From positions 1 to 64,000 of the forward strand of contig NZ_JAJEWL010000001.1 of the NCBI RefSeq assembly GCF_020687695.1: a stretch of 64,000 nt of DNA, read 5' to 3'. The stretch is from Pusillimonas sp. MFBS29. Its GTDB lineage: Bacteria > Pseudomonadota > Gammaproteobacteria > Burkholderiales > Burkholderiaceae_B. Below the pieces are notes generated by a model, which ran no database searches, was not told where the DNA came from, and saw only the letters and a program-made list of their open reading frames with translations. Shown in pieces: positions 49,831 through 60,600 of the stretch. A program made the translations under genes and the position numbers. Position 1 is the stretch's first letter; the number at the start of each line of letters is the position of its first letter.

Positions 49831-51337
49831 CCCCTAAGGCTTCGTTCCTCAGCAGCAGCGTCAACGGTATCGATAGCGTGGCAATTGCCGCCGCAAGCAT
49901 ATAGACATTACGGAATGACTGCAGGGCGATAGGCGCCAGACTCGATAAATCCATATCGTCGATGGAATGCTGGCTGTGGCCGATCAGCGTGTTGATGATG
50001 TCGGCGCCGCTCATGCCATTGTTCAGGCTACCCGCGCCGGAGCGCAACCAGAACAATAGAAAGGCGGTCAGCAATGCGATGCCTATGGCCGAGCCCAGCG
50101 AGCGGCAAAACGCTGAAGCCGAGGTCGCCACCCCGACATCGCTATGGGGGACTGCATTCTGCACGGCTACCGTACTTGTGGGTAGTTGCAGGCCTATGCT
50201 GAAACCGGTCAGGCTCAGCAGTACCGACATGAGTCCCGTGTTGGCGGGATCCAGAAACCCAAGTAAAAGAACGCAGAACGGCAGCAGGGTAACGCCGGTC
50301 AGCTGAATGCGCTTGTATGTACCCCAGTGGGTCATCAGGCGGCCGCTGGTGTAAGCCCCAAGGGGAACGCCCAGGGATAGCGGGATCAAGCGCCAGGCGG
50401 CGCCGTCGGCACCTGCGTTCGTCAGCATCTGTATTTCCAGCGGGACCAGCACCGTCAGCGCAACGAGTTCCACAAATGCGATAAACACGACCAGGCAACA
50501 CAGGGTTACGGTGCGTATGCGAAACAGTCCCAGCGGGACGATAGGTTCAGGTGTGCGCCGGGCGTTCCAGACATAGGCGGCCAGGCAGATGACGGCCAGA
50601 ATCAGCATGCGCAGACTGTTGTTGTCCAGCCCGGGCACGTCCTGTTGCCCAGCCCGGCTGATGGTCAGCAGCACGGCGCTCAGCCCGACGCTGAGCAATG
50701 CCGCGCCCACGTAGTCCACTGAGCGCTTGCGTTGTGGCACGTGCAGCTTGCGCATGGCGCGACGTGAAATCAGCAGAGCGATCAGGCCCAGCGGCAGATT
50801 GATCCAGAACACCCAGCGCCACGACAAATAAGCAGTGAGCACTCCGCCCAGTATGGGTCCCGAGACGCTGGCCACGGCAAATGCGCCACTGATATAAGCC
50901 TGGTATCGACCCCGTTCGCGTGGGCTGACGACGTCGGCGATGGTGGCTTGGGCTACCGAAATAAGCCCGCCGCCTCCCAGGCCCTGCAATATGCGGGCGG
51001 CGACCAGCACGGGCATGGTCGGCGCCATGGCGCATGCCACCGACGCCACCAGAAACAGGATGATGGCATTGGACAGCACGATGCGCCGGCCGTAGATGTC
51101 GCCCAGCTTGCCGTAGATAGGCGTAGCCACGGCCATGGCGATCAGATAGCCGGACATGACCCACGCCAGCAAATTTATGCCTTGCAGGTCGGCGGCCATT
51201 TTTGGCAGGGCGACCGAGATAATCGTCGAGTCCAGGGCGCCCAGCAAGATTGCCAGCATCAGGCCTATGAGAATGGAGCGAATATCTTTCGGAGTCAGGG
51301 AGGTGCTCACGGGCATGGTGTTGCTGGCAGCGGACAT
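49811..51337 (-). CDS. MFS transporter, DHA2 family (EmrB/QacA-like multidrug efflux)
   Basis: Proton-driven exporter with 14 predicted membrane helices. The 508-aa protein shows motif A GKLGDIYGRR, motif D-like LDSTIISVALP in helix 1 and motif C-like GGVLTAYLSWRWVFWINLP. ATG at 51337 is chosen because it gives the usual short N-terminus; an in-frame GTG at 51394 would add 19 residues. Substrate unknown; no MFP or regulator gene adjoins it. Confidence 0.9.
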   Translation of the reverse strand: MSAASNTMPVSTSLTPKDIRSILIGLMLAILLGALDSTIISVALPKMAADLQGINLLAWVMSGYLIAMAVATPIYGKLGDIYGRRIVLSNAIILFLVASVACAMAPTMPVLVAARILQGLGGGGLISVAQATIADVVSPRERGRYQAYISGAFAVASVSGPILGGVLTAYLSWRWVFWINLPLGLIALLISRRAMRKLHVPQRKRSVDYVGAALLSVGLSAVLLTISRAGQQDVPGLDNNSLRMLILAVICLAAYVWNARRTPEPIVPLGLFRIRTVTLCCLVVFIAFVELVALTVLVPLEIQMLTNAGADGAAWRLIPLSLGVPLGAYTSGRLMTHWGTYKRIQLTGVTLLPFCVLLLGFLDPANTGLMSVLLSLTGFSIGLQLPTSTVAVQNAVPHSDVGVATSASAFCRSLGSAIGIALLTAFLLFWLRSGAGSLNNGMSGADIINTLIGHSQHSIDDMDLSSLAPIALQSFRNVYMLAAAIATLSIPLTLLLRNEALGEKPPAS

Positions 51338-51421
51338 AGGGTGCTTCGAATGCTGAAGGCGGGAGCGCAAAGCGGTCAGTATATGCTTTGCCACGCACGC
51401 ATGCAGGGAAGTGCTCCGTGG

Positions 51422-52336
51422 TCAGCCTGCGGGGCGCTTCGCTTGTGTGGTCGATACGTCCACAGGATCGAAGTGTGTCATTACATCGAGTACCGGTTCG
51501 TTGTCCATGACTTGCTTGCGCGCCGCCATGGCAATGGCATGGCCCTGGGAAATTGTCAGCGTGGCATCCATTTCGATATCGACTTCCACCCAGATCATGT
51601 CGCCCAGTTTGCGGGTTTTCAGGTCGTGTATGCCTTCGACCCCGGGTGTACTCATCAGGTGCCTGAGGATACGCTTTTCGGTTTCGTCGTCGACGGCCGA
51701 GTCCATCAGGTCGTTCAGGGCGTTAAAGAAGAATTTCCAGCCAGTGCGCATGATCATCAGGCCGACGATCAATGCCGCGAGCGGGTCGGCCAGATGAAGG
51801 CCGGCCAGGTTGGCCACGATGCCCAGGGCTACAACGAAGGATGAGGCCGCATCAGAGCGCGCGTGCCAGGCATTGGCTGCCAGCATGCTCGAGCGTACGC
51901 GTTTGGCCACGCGCAGCAGGTAGCGGAACAGCAGTTCTTTGGCGATCAAGGCAAACAATGCCACGGCCAGGGCCGCGTGCCCCACCTCTGCCACAGTTTC
52001 GGGGTGTTGCAGCTTGGTGAAACTGTTCCATAGCATGCCTACACCCACGGAAAGCAGCAGCGCACCGATGGCAAGTGCAGCGGCTGTTTCAAAGCGTTGG
52101 TGGCCGTAGGGGTGCTCGGCGTCGGGGCCCTTCTGGCTATGTCTGTTGACGATCAGGACAACGCCGTCGGACAGCAGGTCGGTGAGCGAATGAATCGCAT
52201 CGGCGACCAAGGCCTGGGAATGGGCGAGCAGGCCGATCACGACCTGCAGGATAACCAGCAGAATGTTGACGACAACGCTGACCAGCGTACTGCGTGTTGC
52301 CGCTGACTGACGTTCGGGGTCTATGGGCCGGTTCAT
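51422..52336 (-). CDS. Cation diffusion facilitator family transporter (FieF/CzcD-like)
   Basis: Exports divalent metal ions by proton exchange. The 304-aa protein has six hydrophobic helices, the metal site DAIHSLTDLLSD in helix 2 and HARSDAASSFVVALG in helix 5 (the D/H-x3-D pairs), and a cytoplasmic C-terminal ferredoxin-like domain (GVEGIHDLKTRKLGDMIWVEVDIE). The helix-2 site with His-Asp is more zinc-like, but the metal cannot be assigned safely. Confidence 0.93.
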   Translation of the reverse strand: MNRPIDPERQSAATRSTLVSVVVNILLVILQVVIGLLAHSQALVADAIHSLTDLLSDGVVLIVNRHSQKGPDAEHPYGHQRFETAAALAIGALLLSVGVGMLWNSFTKLQHPETVAEVGHAALAVALFALIAKELLFRYLLRVAKRVRSSMLAANAWHARSDAASSFVVALGIVANLAGLHLADPLAALIVGLMIMRTGWKFFFNALNDLMDSAVDDETEKRILRHLMSTPGVEGIHDLKTRKLGDMIWVEVDIEMDATLTISQGHAIAMAARKQVMDNEPVLDVMTHFDPVDVSTTQAKRPAG

Positions 52337-52356
52337 GAGCGCCTGGCTGGCCGGCG

Positions 52357-54441
52357 TCAGCCGATGCGCATGCCAGGCTGCGCTCCGGGCCAGGCTTGCA
52401 GGATATACAGGCCGTCATCAACGCTGGCGTCTTTGTGGCTGGCCGACAGTACCATGCCTTCTGATACACCAAAGCGCATCTTGCGAGGCGCCAGATTGGC
52501 TACCAGTACAGTCAGTTTATCGATGAGGTCGGCAGGCTGGTATGCGGACTTGATGCCTGAAAACACCTGACGATGGCGGCCTTCGCCAACGTCCAGCGTC
52601 AGGCGCAGCAACTTGTCCGAGCCTTCCACGGCTTCGCAGTTCACGATGCGCGCGATGCGCAAATCGAGCTTGCTGAAGTCTTTTATGTCTATGGTGTCGG
52701 CAATCGCCTCGCCACCGGGTGTGGGAACGGGCGCTGCGGGTGGTTCGAACAGGTCGTCGAGCATCTTGGGTTCGACCCGTTGCATCAGGTGCTTGAACGG
52801 CGCAATGCTCTGCGGCAGCCGGGCGGCGTCAGCCCACTGGAACAGGGAGTCCTGGCCGAACAGCTCGCGTGCAACCCGTGCAGTCAAGACGGGAAGTACC
52901 GGGGTAAGCATGACAGACAGGGCCTTGAAGCCGGCCAGGGCACGCGAGCAGATGTCTTGCAACTGGGCCTTTTGCTCGTCGGATGCCGAGCCTATGCCTT
53001 TGGCCAGCACCCATGGCTGTGCGGCGTCGAAAGCCTGGTTGATCAAGTCTGCCTGGGCCATGATCTGGCGGATGGCGCGACCGTATTCGCGATTCTCGAA
53101 GGCACTGCGTACTTGTTCGGTTGCTTCGAGTGTTTGCTGTTCCAGTTCGGCGGTATTACCCAGATATGCCAGCTGGCCATCGAAGTGTTTGCTGATGAAG
53201 TTGGCGGCACGACTGGCGATGTTGACGTATTTGCCGATGAGGTCGCTGTTTACGCGGGCTACGAAGTCGTCCGGATTGAAATCGACGTCTTCGACATGTG
53301 CGTTCAGTTTGGCTCCGATGTAATAACGCATCCATTCGGCATTCATGCCCAGCTCCAGGTAGCGCAGGGGCGATATGCCCGTACCGCGGCTCTTGGACAT
53401 CTTTTCACCGCTGACGGTGATGAAACCGTGCACATGCAGGCCGTCGGGCGTTTTCTTGCCGGAGAACTTCAGCATGGCGGGCCAGAACAGCGCGTGGAAG
53501 TACACGATATCCTTGCCGATGAAGTGAACCTGCTCGGTATCACTTTCGGGGTCGACCAGGGCGTCGAAGGACAAGCCCTGCTTGTTGCAGTAGGCTTGCA
53601 GCGATGCCAGGTAACCGACAGGCGCATCGAGCCACACGTAAAAATACTTGCCCGGTGCGTCGGGAATGGGTATGCCGAAGTAGGGCTCATCGCGGGAAAT
53701 GTCCCAGTCGGCCAGGTTGGCTTCGCCGTCGTCAGTGCCGGTACCCAGCCATTCGCGGGTTTTTGCCAGTACTTCCGACTGCAGGCGCTTGTTGCCGCTG
53801 GCATTGGAGCCGGTGGTCCAGGCCTGCAGGAACTCGACGCAGCGTGGGTCAGACAGCTTGAAGAAAAAGTGTTCCGAAGATTTGAGTACGGGGGTGGCCT
53901 TGGTCAGTGTTGAGTAAGGCTCTATGAGTTCTGTAGGAGCGTAAACGGCACCGCACGACTCGCATGAGTCACCGTATTGGTCTTTGGCGTGGCAGCGTGG
54001 ACATTCGCCCTTGATGTAGCGGTCGGGCAGGAACATGCCTTTGACCGGATCGTAGAACTGCTCGATGGTGCGGGTATCGATGAAGCCTGCCGCTTTCAGG
54101 CGCCGGTAGATATCTTGCGAGAGTGCGATGTTTTCCGGCGAATCGGTGGAATGCCAGTGATCAAACTCGATATGGAAGCCGTTCAGGTACTGCGGACGCT
54201 CGGCCGCATAACGTGCCACCAGCGCCTGTGGTGTGATGCCTTCGCTTTCTGCCTTGAGCATGATGGGGGCGCCATGGGCGTCGTCGGCCCCCACGAAGTG
54301 CACGGTATGGCCCGACATTCGCATGGCCCGCACCCAGATATCGGCCTGGATGTATTCCATGATGTGGCCAATATGAAAGGAACCGTTGGCGTAGGGCAGT
54401 GCTGTGGTAACAAAAATCGTGCGCGGCATGTTTGTAGGCAT
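52357..54441 (-). CDS. metG: Methionine-tRNA ligase MetG
   Basis: Class I aminoacyl-tRNA synthetase. The 694-aa protein has the HIGH motif (FHIGH), a zinc-binding knuckle ([17 protein letters not shown]), KMSKS ([11 protein letters not shown]), the anticodon-binding domain, and a C-terminal tRNA-binding OB fold ([12 protein letters not shown]) that mediates dimerisation. Full length. Confidence 0.98.
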   Translation of the reverse strand: MPTNMPRTIFVTTALPYANGSFHIGHIMEYIQADIWVRAMRMSGHTVHFVGADDAHGAPIMLKAESEGITPQALVARYAAERPQYLNGFHIEFDHWHSTDSPENIALSQDIYRRLKAAGFIDTRTIEQFYDPVKGMFLPDRYIKGECPRCHAKDQYGDSCESCGAVYAPTELIEPYSTLTKATPVLKSSEHFFFKLSDPRCVEFLQAWTTGSNASGNKRLQSEVLAKTREWLGTGTDDGEANLADWDISRDEPYFGIPIPDAPGKYFYVWLDAPVGYLASLQAYCNKQGLSFDALVDPESDTEQVHFIGKDIVYFHALFWPAMLKFSGKKTPDGLHVHGFITVSGEKMSKSRGTGISPLRYLELGMNAEWMRYYIGAKLNAHVEDVDFNPDDFVARVNSDLIGKYVNIASRAANFISKHFDGQLAYLGNTAELEQQTLEATEQVRSAFENREYGRAIRQIMAQADLINQAFDAAQPWVLAKGIGSASDEQKAQLQDICSRALAGFKALSVMLTPVLPVLTARVARELFGQDSLFQWADAARLPQSIAPFKHLMQRVEPKMLDDLFEPPAAPVPTPGGEAIADTIDIKDFSKLDLRIARIVNCEAVEGSDKLLRLTLDVGEGRHRQVFSGIKSAYQPADLIDKLTVLVANLAPRKMRFGVSEGMVLSASHKDASVDDGLYILQAWPGAQPGMRIG

Positions 54442-54549
54442 AAAGAAAACAGAGAAGACGATCTGTGATTTTAGCCCGTCTGGCGAAAGCCCACTTTTGG
54501 TGAAGAATTGTTAATTTGTGCGCCCTGGCCGCGCGGGTGCAACAATGGC

Positions 54550-54576
54550 GGCACAGCGCTGCGCGAGCGCTGTGCC
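54550..54576. repeat. Strong hairpin between metG and the small membrane protein gene
   Basis: GGCACAGCGCT (54550-54560) and AGCGCTGTGCC (54566-54576) form a perfect 11-bp stem with a GCGCG loop, just after the 3' end of the minus-strand gene at 54589. There is no T run on either strand, so it may act as a Rho-dependent or RNA-stabilising terminator. Confidence 0.6.
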
Positions 54577-54588
54577 GATTATGGCGGT

Positions 54589-54837
54589 TTATGGAATCTC
54601 GCGCATTTCAACGTCGGTTATATCTTTGTTTTTAAAGATGTTTTGCGGGGAAGAAGGTTTGCGTCTTTCAGCCCAGTAGGCCTTGACACCGAACGGACGA
54701 CCCTTGATACGGGCGACCACATACAGTATGCCGACGGCAATTGCCGTCGAAATCATGAAGATTAACGCCGCTGCCATGCCGAAAAGGGCAAGGAAGAAGA
54801 AGAGAATGCCTCGGATAATTTGATTAAATGTATTCAT
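54589..54837 (-). CDS. Small inner membrane protein, 82 aa, unknown function
   Basis: The protein has two hydrophobic helices (ILFFFLALFGMAAALIFM and ISTAIAVGILYVVARI) followed by a basic hydrophilic tail (GRPFGVKAYWAERRKPSS) and an acidic end. The start is taken at the Met before TFNQIIRG; upstream in-frame codons are rich in charged residues and lack a ribosome-binding site. Similar small membrane proteins occur in Bordetella-like genomes as hypothetical proteins. Confidence 0.65.
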   Translation of the reverse strand: MNTFNQIIRGILFFFLALFGMAAALIFMISTAIAVGILYVVARIKGRPFGVKAYWAERRKPSSPQNIFKNKDITDVEMREIP

Positions 54838-54992
54838 ATTGCTTACGTAGACCCCAACGCGGGAAAAAGATTCCCTTAATCCGCTATTCTTTAGCTTTAC
54901 ATTACGTTGAAAACCTGTGAAATCATTGTTGAAGGACCGGATATATTTATCACTGTACCCTTCGGCCCTCCTTCGCACAATGGGAGTTTGAA

Positions 54993-55910
54993 GTGAAGAA
55001 ACATATTGAAACCGCTTTAGGAGCGCTGGGATTGTCGCGCAAGCATATGAATCAAAAAGAAAAAGTTATAAGTCACGCGGTTCAGCCAGGTCTCCGGCCT
55101 CTGCCCGGTGTACGCAATATCATCGCTGTTGCGTCGGGCAAGGGCGGCGTCGGAAAAAGCACCACGGCCGTCAATATTGCCCTGGCGCTGCACCAGCAGG
55201 GTGCGCGCACCGGCTTGCTTGACGCCGATATCTACGGACCCAGTGTCCCGCTGATGCTGGGGCTGTCTGGCAAGCCCAAGAGTGACGACGGCAAAACCAT
55301 GCAGCCGCTGATCGGTCATGGCCTGCAGGCCAACTCCATAGGCTTTCTCATCGATGAGGATGCGCCGGCCATCTGGCGCGGGCCTATGGTCACCCAGGCG
55401 CTGGTCCAGCTGTTGAACCAGACTGCGTGGGACGACCTGGATTATCTGGTTGTCGACATGCCCCCGGGTACGGGCGATATCGCCCTGACCATGGCCCAGA
55501 AAGTACCTCTGACCGGTGCGGTGATCGTGACGACACCTCAGGATCTGGCGTTGGCCGATGCACGTCGTGGCTTGCGCATGTTCCAGAAGGTCAATGTGCC
55601 GGTGCTGGGCGTTATTGAAAACATGTCGGTGCACGTCTGCACCAACTGCGGCCATGCCGAAGCCATTTTCGGCGAGCACGGCGGACGCGATATGGCGGCC
55701 GAGTTCAACCTGCCATGGCTGGGGGCGTTGCCTCTGGCCATGAATATCCGTACCCAGACTGATTCGGGTACACCCAGCGTGGTGGCCGAACCTGAAGGAA
55801 AGGCGGCATTGGCTTATCACGAAATTGCCAGGCAGATCGCAGCCAACGTGGCCGCATTACCGCCTGACAACTCTGCCAACATGCCCAAAGTCGTGGCGCG
55901 CAAGGTATAA
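54993..55910 (+). CDS. mrp: Iron-sulfur cluster carrier protein Mrp/ApbC (short form)
   Basis: P-loop ATPase that carries Fe-S clusters to apo-proteins. The 305-aa protein has the deviant Walker A GKGGVGKSTT, DADIYGPSVP, VDMPPGTGD and a C-terminal CTNC, which binds the bridging cluster. The N-terminal MIP18/DUF59 domain seen in many Mrp proteins is missing; the protein starts shortly before the ATPase. GTG start at 54993 behind GGGAG. Confidence 0.93.
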   Translation: MKKHIETALGALGLSRKHMNQKEKVISHAVQPGLRPLPGVRNIIAVASGKGGVGKSTTAVNIALALHQQGARTGLLDADIYGPSVPLMLGLSGKPKSDDGKTMQPLIGHGLQANSIGFLIDEDAPAIWRGPMVTQALVQLLNQTAWDDLDYLVVDMPPGTGDIALTMAQKVPLTGAVIVTTPQDLALADARRGLRMFQKVNVPVLGVIENMSVHVCTNCGHAEAIFGEHGGRDMAAEFNLPWLGALPLAMNIRTQTDSGTPSVVAEPEGKAALAYHEIARQIAANVAALPPDNSANMPKVVARKV

Positions 55911-55916
55911 AACGAT

Positions 55917-57689
55917 ATGCGGCGGCAGATCGGGTGTCTGGTGTTGGCTTGGGCATCTGTGCAGTGCGCCCATGCCGCACGCCCCGAGGTGGTGATCGAC
56001 CCCGGCGGCGTACCTCCGGCTGCCATCCAGTCCATAAACGGTGCGGTCGAGGCCATAGTGCGGCTGGCCGAAGACCAGGACGGTGGCGAGGTGGCGCGCC
56101 TGCGCCGTCGTGCACGTGAGGCCACGCTGTCCGCTCTTGAAACGCAAGGCTATTTCACACCCACGGTCACGCTCGAGGTCGGTGAAGACGTTGCGGGTGA
56201 GACCTGGGACATTGTCATTGAACCCGGTGAGCGCACGCAGGTAGACAGCGTAAACCTGAACTTCAAGGGTCAGATTACCCGGCCGCAGTTTGCCGGACGC
56301 GTGCAAACGCTGAAGGATCAATGGCCTTTGAAAGAGGGCATGATTTTCATCAACGAGTCATGGCACGACGCCAAAGTCAGCCTGCTGGATGAAGTCAGTC
56401 GCAAGGATTTTTATTTCGCCAGATTGATCAATACCCAGGCCACTATTGATGCGGAAAAGGCCAGCGCGTCTTTGTTTGCCGAGGTGGCCAGCGGTCCCAG
56501 GGTGCGCTTGGGGCCCATGTCGGTCAGTGGCCTGAAGCGGGTGCCGTCCAGCCTGATTGAACGCTACGTGCAATATTCGCCGGGTGATCCCTATGATCAG
56601 GACCTGCTGGACGAGTGGCAGCAGGCCTTGCAGTCCACCTCTTTCTTTCGCGGCGCGTTCGTGACGCTGGACCAGGATGAGTCCACCCATCGTGTGCTGG
56701 CCGACGACGAGCTTGAGTTGCCCGTACACGTGCGAGTCTCCGAGGCGCCGGCCCGGCGGGTAACGACTTCTATAGGTGCCGACAGCGATCACGGGATCCG
56801 GGTGGAAGGCCTGTATCGGCAGAATGTTGTCTTTGGCAAGCCGGTCTGGATAGAAACCGGTGCAGGCGTAGACAAAGACAATCAGCGTGCTTTCTTCGAT
56901 GTGCATCTGCCCCCCACGTCCAACGGCTACAAGGACAGTGTGGGCGTGTTGTTTGAGCACTCTGATGTGGAAGGCGTGGACAACCGCCGGGTGGCTGCAG
57001 CCTGGAAGCGTCGCCAGGAGCGCAAGGCCGCAGGTGACAGCCGCGTCGAGTACGAAACGCAGTGGGCGCTGGGCGTTGCCCACGACACGACCAAGATCGA
57101 TGGCTATGACGATTACGAAGTGCCCTCGGCAGTGGCCACCTGGCAGTGGCTGCGTCGTGATGTTGACAAGAAATATGACCCGCGGGAAGGCAATCTGATT
57201 GATTTTGGCGTTGGTGCCGGCATGACGCTGGACCGGGGCGAGCCCTTTTATCGGTCCAGTCTGAGGCTGCAGAAATGGTGGCCGATAGGGCGTCGTGATG
57301 TGCTGACTGTGCGCGGCGAGATCGGCAAGGTCTGGGCCGACACCGAGCGTTTGCCGCAAGATTTCAGCTATCGCACAGGTGGCGCCAGAACCATACGGGG
57401 ATATCGCTATCAAACCATAGGGCTGGATCGTGGCGATGCAGTGGTCGGTGCGCCGGCCTTGGCGGTGGCCAGTGTTCAGTACACCCATTATTTCACCGAG
57501 ATGCTGGGGATGAACTACTTTATCGATATAGGTGATGCCGCCGAATCGTTCGGCGATATGGATCCGGCGCTGGGCATAGGCGTAGGCCTGGCCGTTCGTA
57601 CGCCGGCAGGACCCTTTTTTGTCGATGTGGCCTACGGAGAGCGTGACAAGCGCCTGAGGTTGCACTTTTCGCTGGGTATTGCATTTTGA
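55917..57689 (+). CDS. tamA: Translocation and assembly module outer membrane protein TamA
   Basis: Omp85-family protein that with TamB helps insert outer membrane proteins or move phospholipids. The 590-aa protein has a signal peptide (cleaved near AHA, residue 21), POTRA domains (about 25-260) and a 16-strand barrel ending in F (LHFSLGIAF). The Omp85 lid-lock motif RGYRYQTIG and the VDVAYGERD strand are visible. It overlaps tamB by 4 bp and follows mrp by 6 bp. Confidence 0.94.
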   Translation: MRRQIGCLVLAWASVQCAHAARPEVVIDPGGVPPAAIQSINGAVEAIVRLAEDQDGGEVARLRRRAREATLSALETQGYFTPTVTLEVGEDVAGETWDIVIEPGERTQVDSVNLNFKGQITRPQFAGRVQTLKDQWPLKEGMIFINESWHDAKVSLLDEVSRKDFYFARLINTQATIDAEKASASLFAEVASGPRVRLGPMSVSGLKRVPSSLIERYVQYSPGDPYDQDLLDEWQQALQSTSFFRGAFVTLDQDESTHRVLADDELELPVHVRVSEAPARRVTTSIGADSDHGIRVEGLYRQNVVFGKPVWIETGAGVDKDNQRAFFDVHLPPTSNGYKDSVGVLFEHSDVEGVDNRRVAAAWKRRQERKAAGDSRVEYETQWALGVAHDTTKIDGYDDYEVPSAVATWQWLRRDVDKKYDPREGNLIDFGVGAGMTLDRGEPFYRSSLRLQKWWPIGRRDVLTVRGEIGKVWADTERLPQDFSYRTGGARTIRGYRYQTIGLDRGDAVVGAPALAVASVQYTHYFTEMLGMNYFIDIGDAAESFGDMDPALGIGVGLAVRTPAGPFFVDVAYGERDKRLRLHFSLGIAF

Positions 57690-60600
57690 GTCGGCTGTTG
57701 AAATGGCTGCGCAGCATTTTCATCTGGACCGGCCCGCTGGCTGTCCTGCTGCTTGCGGTGGCCAGCGGATTTGGCTATTGGGTTCTGGGTACCCCGGCCG
57801 GAACGCGTTGGGCCCTGATTACCGTGGCAGAGCAGTTCGAGGGCCAGGCCAGTGGTATTTCGGGCTCGGTGCTGGACGGTTTCCGCGTAGGCCACTATTC
57901 ATTGGTCTTGCCGGGCACGAACGTCAGGCTCGAGGATTTTCACCTGCAGGCGCTCTGGCACGAGTTGGTGGATGGCAGTCTGCATATCGCCGACCTGTCT
58001 GCGGGTTCACTGCAACTGGATTTGCAGAGCTCGGGGGAAGAAACTCCTGGCGAACCATTCAGCATGCCGCCGCTGCCCGTTCGCCTGGCGATTGACAGCC
58101 TGGCTGTCGATGAGCTCGAGGTAACGCTCGATGGCGAGCCTCTGCCGGTTCAGGTCGGCAAACTGTCGACTTCGCTTGCGCTGAATCAGTCGGGAGCACA
58201 ACTGGTGATTCGAAGTCTGGATGTCGGGCACGAACAGTTGAAGGCCGCCCTTTCGGGCGAGGTCAAGTTGCTGGACCTCAGTGACCCCTGGCCCTTGCAG
58301 GCGCAGCTTACCGCCAATATAGAGGGGCAGGGCAATGATTCGCCCTTGTGTGCCCATCGCTATCTGCCTGCACTGGGCGAGGGTGACGAGCCGCAGTCCG
58401 TGGCCTGCACGCTGGACATCGACACGACACTGGATGGCAGCCTGGAAGCCATGCATGTGGTGCTGAACGGTAACGGGCAGGGTATGAAGGTGGACGTCGA
58501 TGCGAACCTGACGCCACGCGGCGTGTTTCCCCTGAAAGACGCGGTCGCTGCACTGAAGCTGGCTGACGGCTCGGGCCTGCAGGCGAAGGTGAACTGGGCC
58601 ACAAGTACCGAAGACGCAGGTATTCGCGACCGATTGACGGGCACAGTCAGTACCGACAAGTTGAATGTGGGGCAACTGGTGGGGGACGTCATTCCAGATT
58701 TGTTGCTGACTATGGCGGCCGATTTTGATGTCGAACTGCTGGATCACACCGATTTCCAGCAGGGGCGCGTGGATCTGGATATTCGGGAAGGGTCACGCTG
58801 GAACAAGCAAGCCCTGGCGGGACACCTGAAGTCGCAGATCGTGAACAGCGGGCAGTCGGCTCGTACTCCTGTGGCAGAGGTCGAGGATCCCGCCGCGCAG
58901 GCCAAAGCGGGGATTGAGCCCGTTCCTGACGTGGCCCAGGATCCGCTCTGGAAGGGGCTGCGACTGGCCGAAGTCGACATGGATCTGCGACTGGGCAAGA
59001 ACCGGCTTAAGGCCGATGGCGCGCTGGGCATGACGGACAGCCGCATCAATCTGGATTTGTCGGCGCCCGATCTGGATGCCTTCTGGCCTGATTTGCCTGG
59101 TGGTGCCGAGCTCAAGGGTGTGGTGGCCGGAGAGCTGGCCAGGCACGAAGCCAATCTGAGGGGGCAGTACACGCCGGAGCAGAGCCGGGAGGGCGGGCTG
59201 GGCAAGGCGCCTATGCGCGCCCATATTGCGCTTGAGGGAAGCTGGGGTCGTGCCGACAATTCGCCCGACAGTCCTGAAGGATGGCGCGGCACGCTCACAA
59301 CACTGGAGGCCGAGCACGCCAGTCTTGGACTCAAGGCAGGTGAGCAGGTACCCATCAGTTTCTTTCCGGGCGTGTTGGCGCCAGCCTGGCAATGGCAGGT
59401 CGGAAGTACCCGTCTGGAGCTCCTGATGTCTTCGCGCAATGTGCTGACGCTTCAGCACCAGGCTTCGCGCGGTGGGGAGGGGCGCTGGGAGACACAGGGC
59501 GCCATTGATCGCTTGCAGGTGTCGCAGCGCCTGATCGACGATATCCAGAAGTTGCTTGAAATACCGGACCAGGAAAAGCTGGACAGGGGCGGTGTCAAAC
59601 TCAGAAATGCCAAGGCCAATGCGGGGACGGAAATTGTGCTGGCAGCAGACTGGAACTTGCGGTTTGCAGGTGCCTTGGCCGGACAGGCAAATATCAAGCG
59701 CGTTTCAGGCGATGTGATGGTCCCTGCCGAGCCGCCATTCCCGCTGGGCCTGGAAACCATGGAGCTTGCCATCAACGCGCAGCCCACTCAGGGCGCGACC
59801 AGTCGCATCACTGCCGATTTGTTGTTGCGCACGAAAAAGATGGGCCGCATCAAGGCCAACGCGACAACGCTCCTGCATTCGCCCGACGGACAGTTCAGTA
59901 TTAATCCCAAAGACACCAAGGTTGTGAATGTTGATGCCGACATCGGGGATCTGGGCTGGACCAGTCTGTTTCTGGATGACAGCATGGAACTGGGCGGGGC
60001 CGTGCAGGCCAGGCTGCAGCTGCAAAGCCAGGCAGACGGCAGCTGGCGCAGCAGTGGCACCATTAACGGTCAGAAGATCAGGGTGGTGCGTATTGATGAT
60101 GGCATCCGGTTGCTTGATGGCACCTTGTCGGCGCGCCTTGAGGAGGATCGCCTGATCCTGGAAGAGTTGAGCTTTCCGGCGCTGCTGCGCGTGGAGCCCA
60201 AGGAGTGGCGCACCGCAGAATGGGTAAGCACCAACCCCGAGGCCAAAGACGGCAAGCTGGTGCTGACAGGTGAATGGTATCTGTTCGAATCAAGAGGCGT
60301 GGTCGACATCAACCTGCATCGCTATCCGATTCTGCAGCGCTCCGACCGCTATGCAATGATCAGTGGGAAGTTGCGCCTGTCGGCACAGCTGCCATCCATC
60401 GCCATCAGCGGATCGATCACGGCGGATGCGGGGTGGTTTGGCCTGGACATGCTGGGCGGCATACCTACCCTGGACGGCGATGTCGTCGTGCTGCGCCCGG
60501 GGCAGGAGCAGGTGCAGCCCAGTGTGCCGATGGACATCTCCATGGATCTGGAAGTGGACCTGGGCAAACGCTTCTATCTGACTGGCTATGGCGTGAACTC

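Noticed and set aside
52573-53913. 446-aa plus-strand ORF opposite metG
   Set aside because: Shadow produced by GC-rich codon bias; metG is certain on the other strand.
56358-57665. 435-aa minus-strand ORF opposite tamA
   Set aside because: Shadow; tamA has clear signal peptide, POTRA and barrel features.
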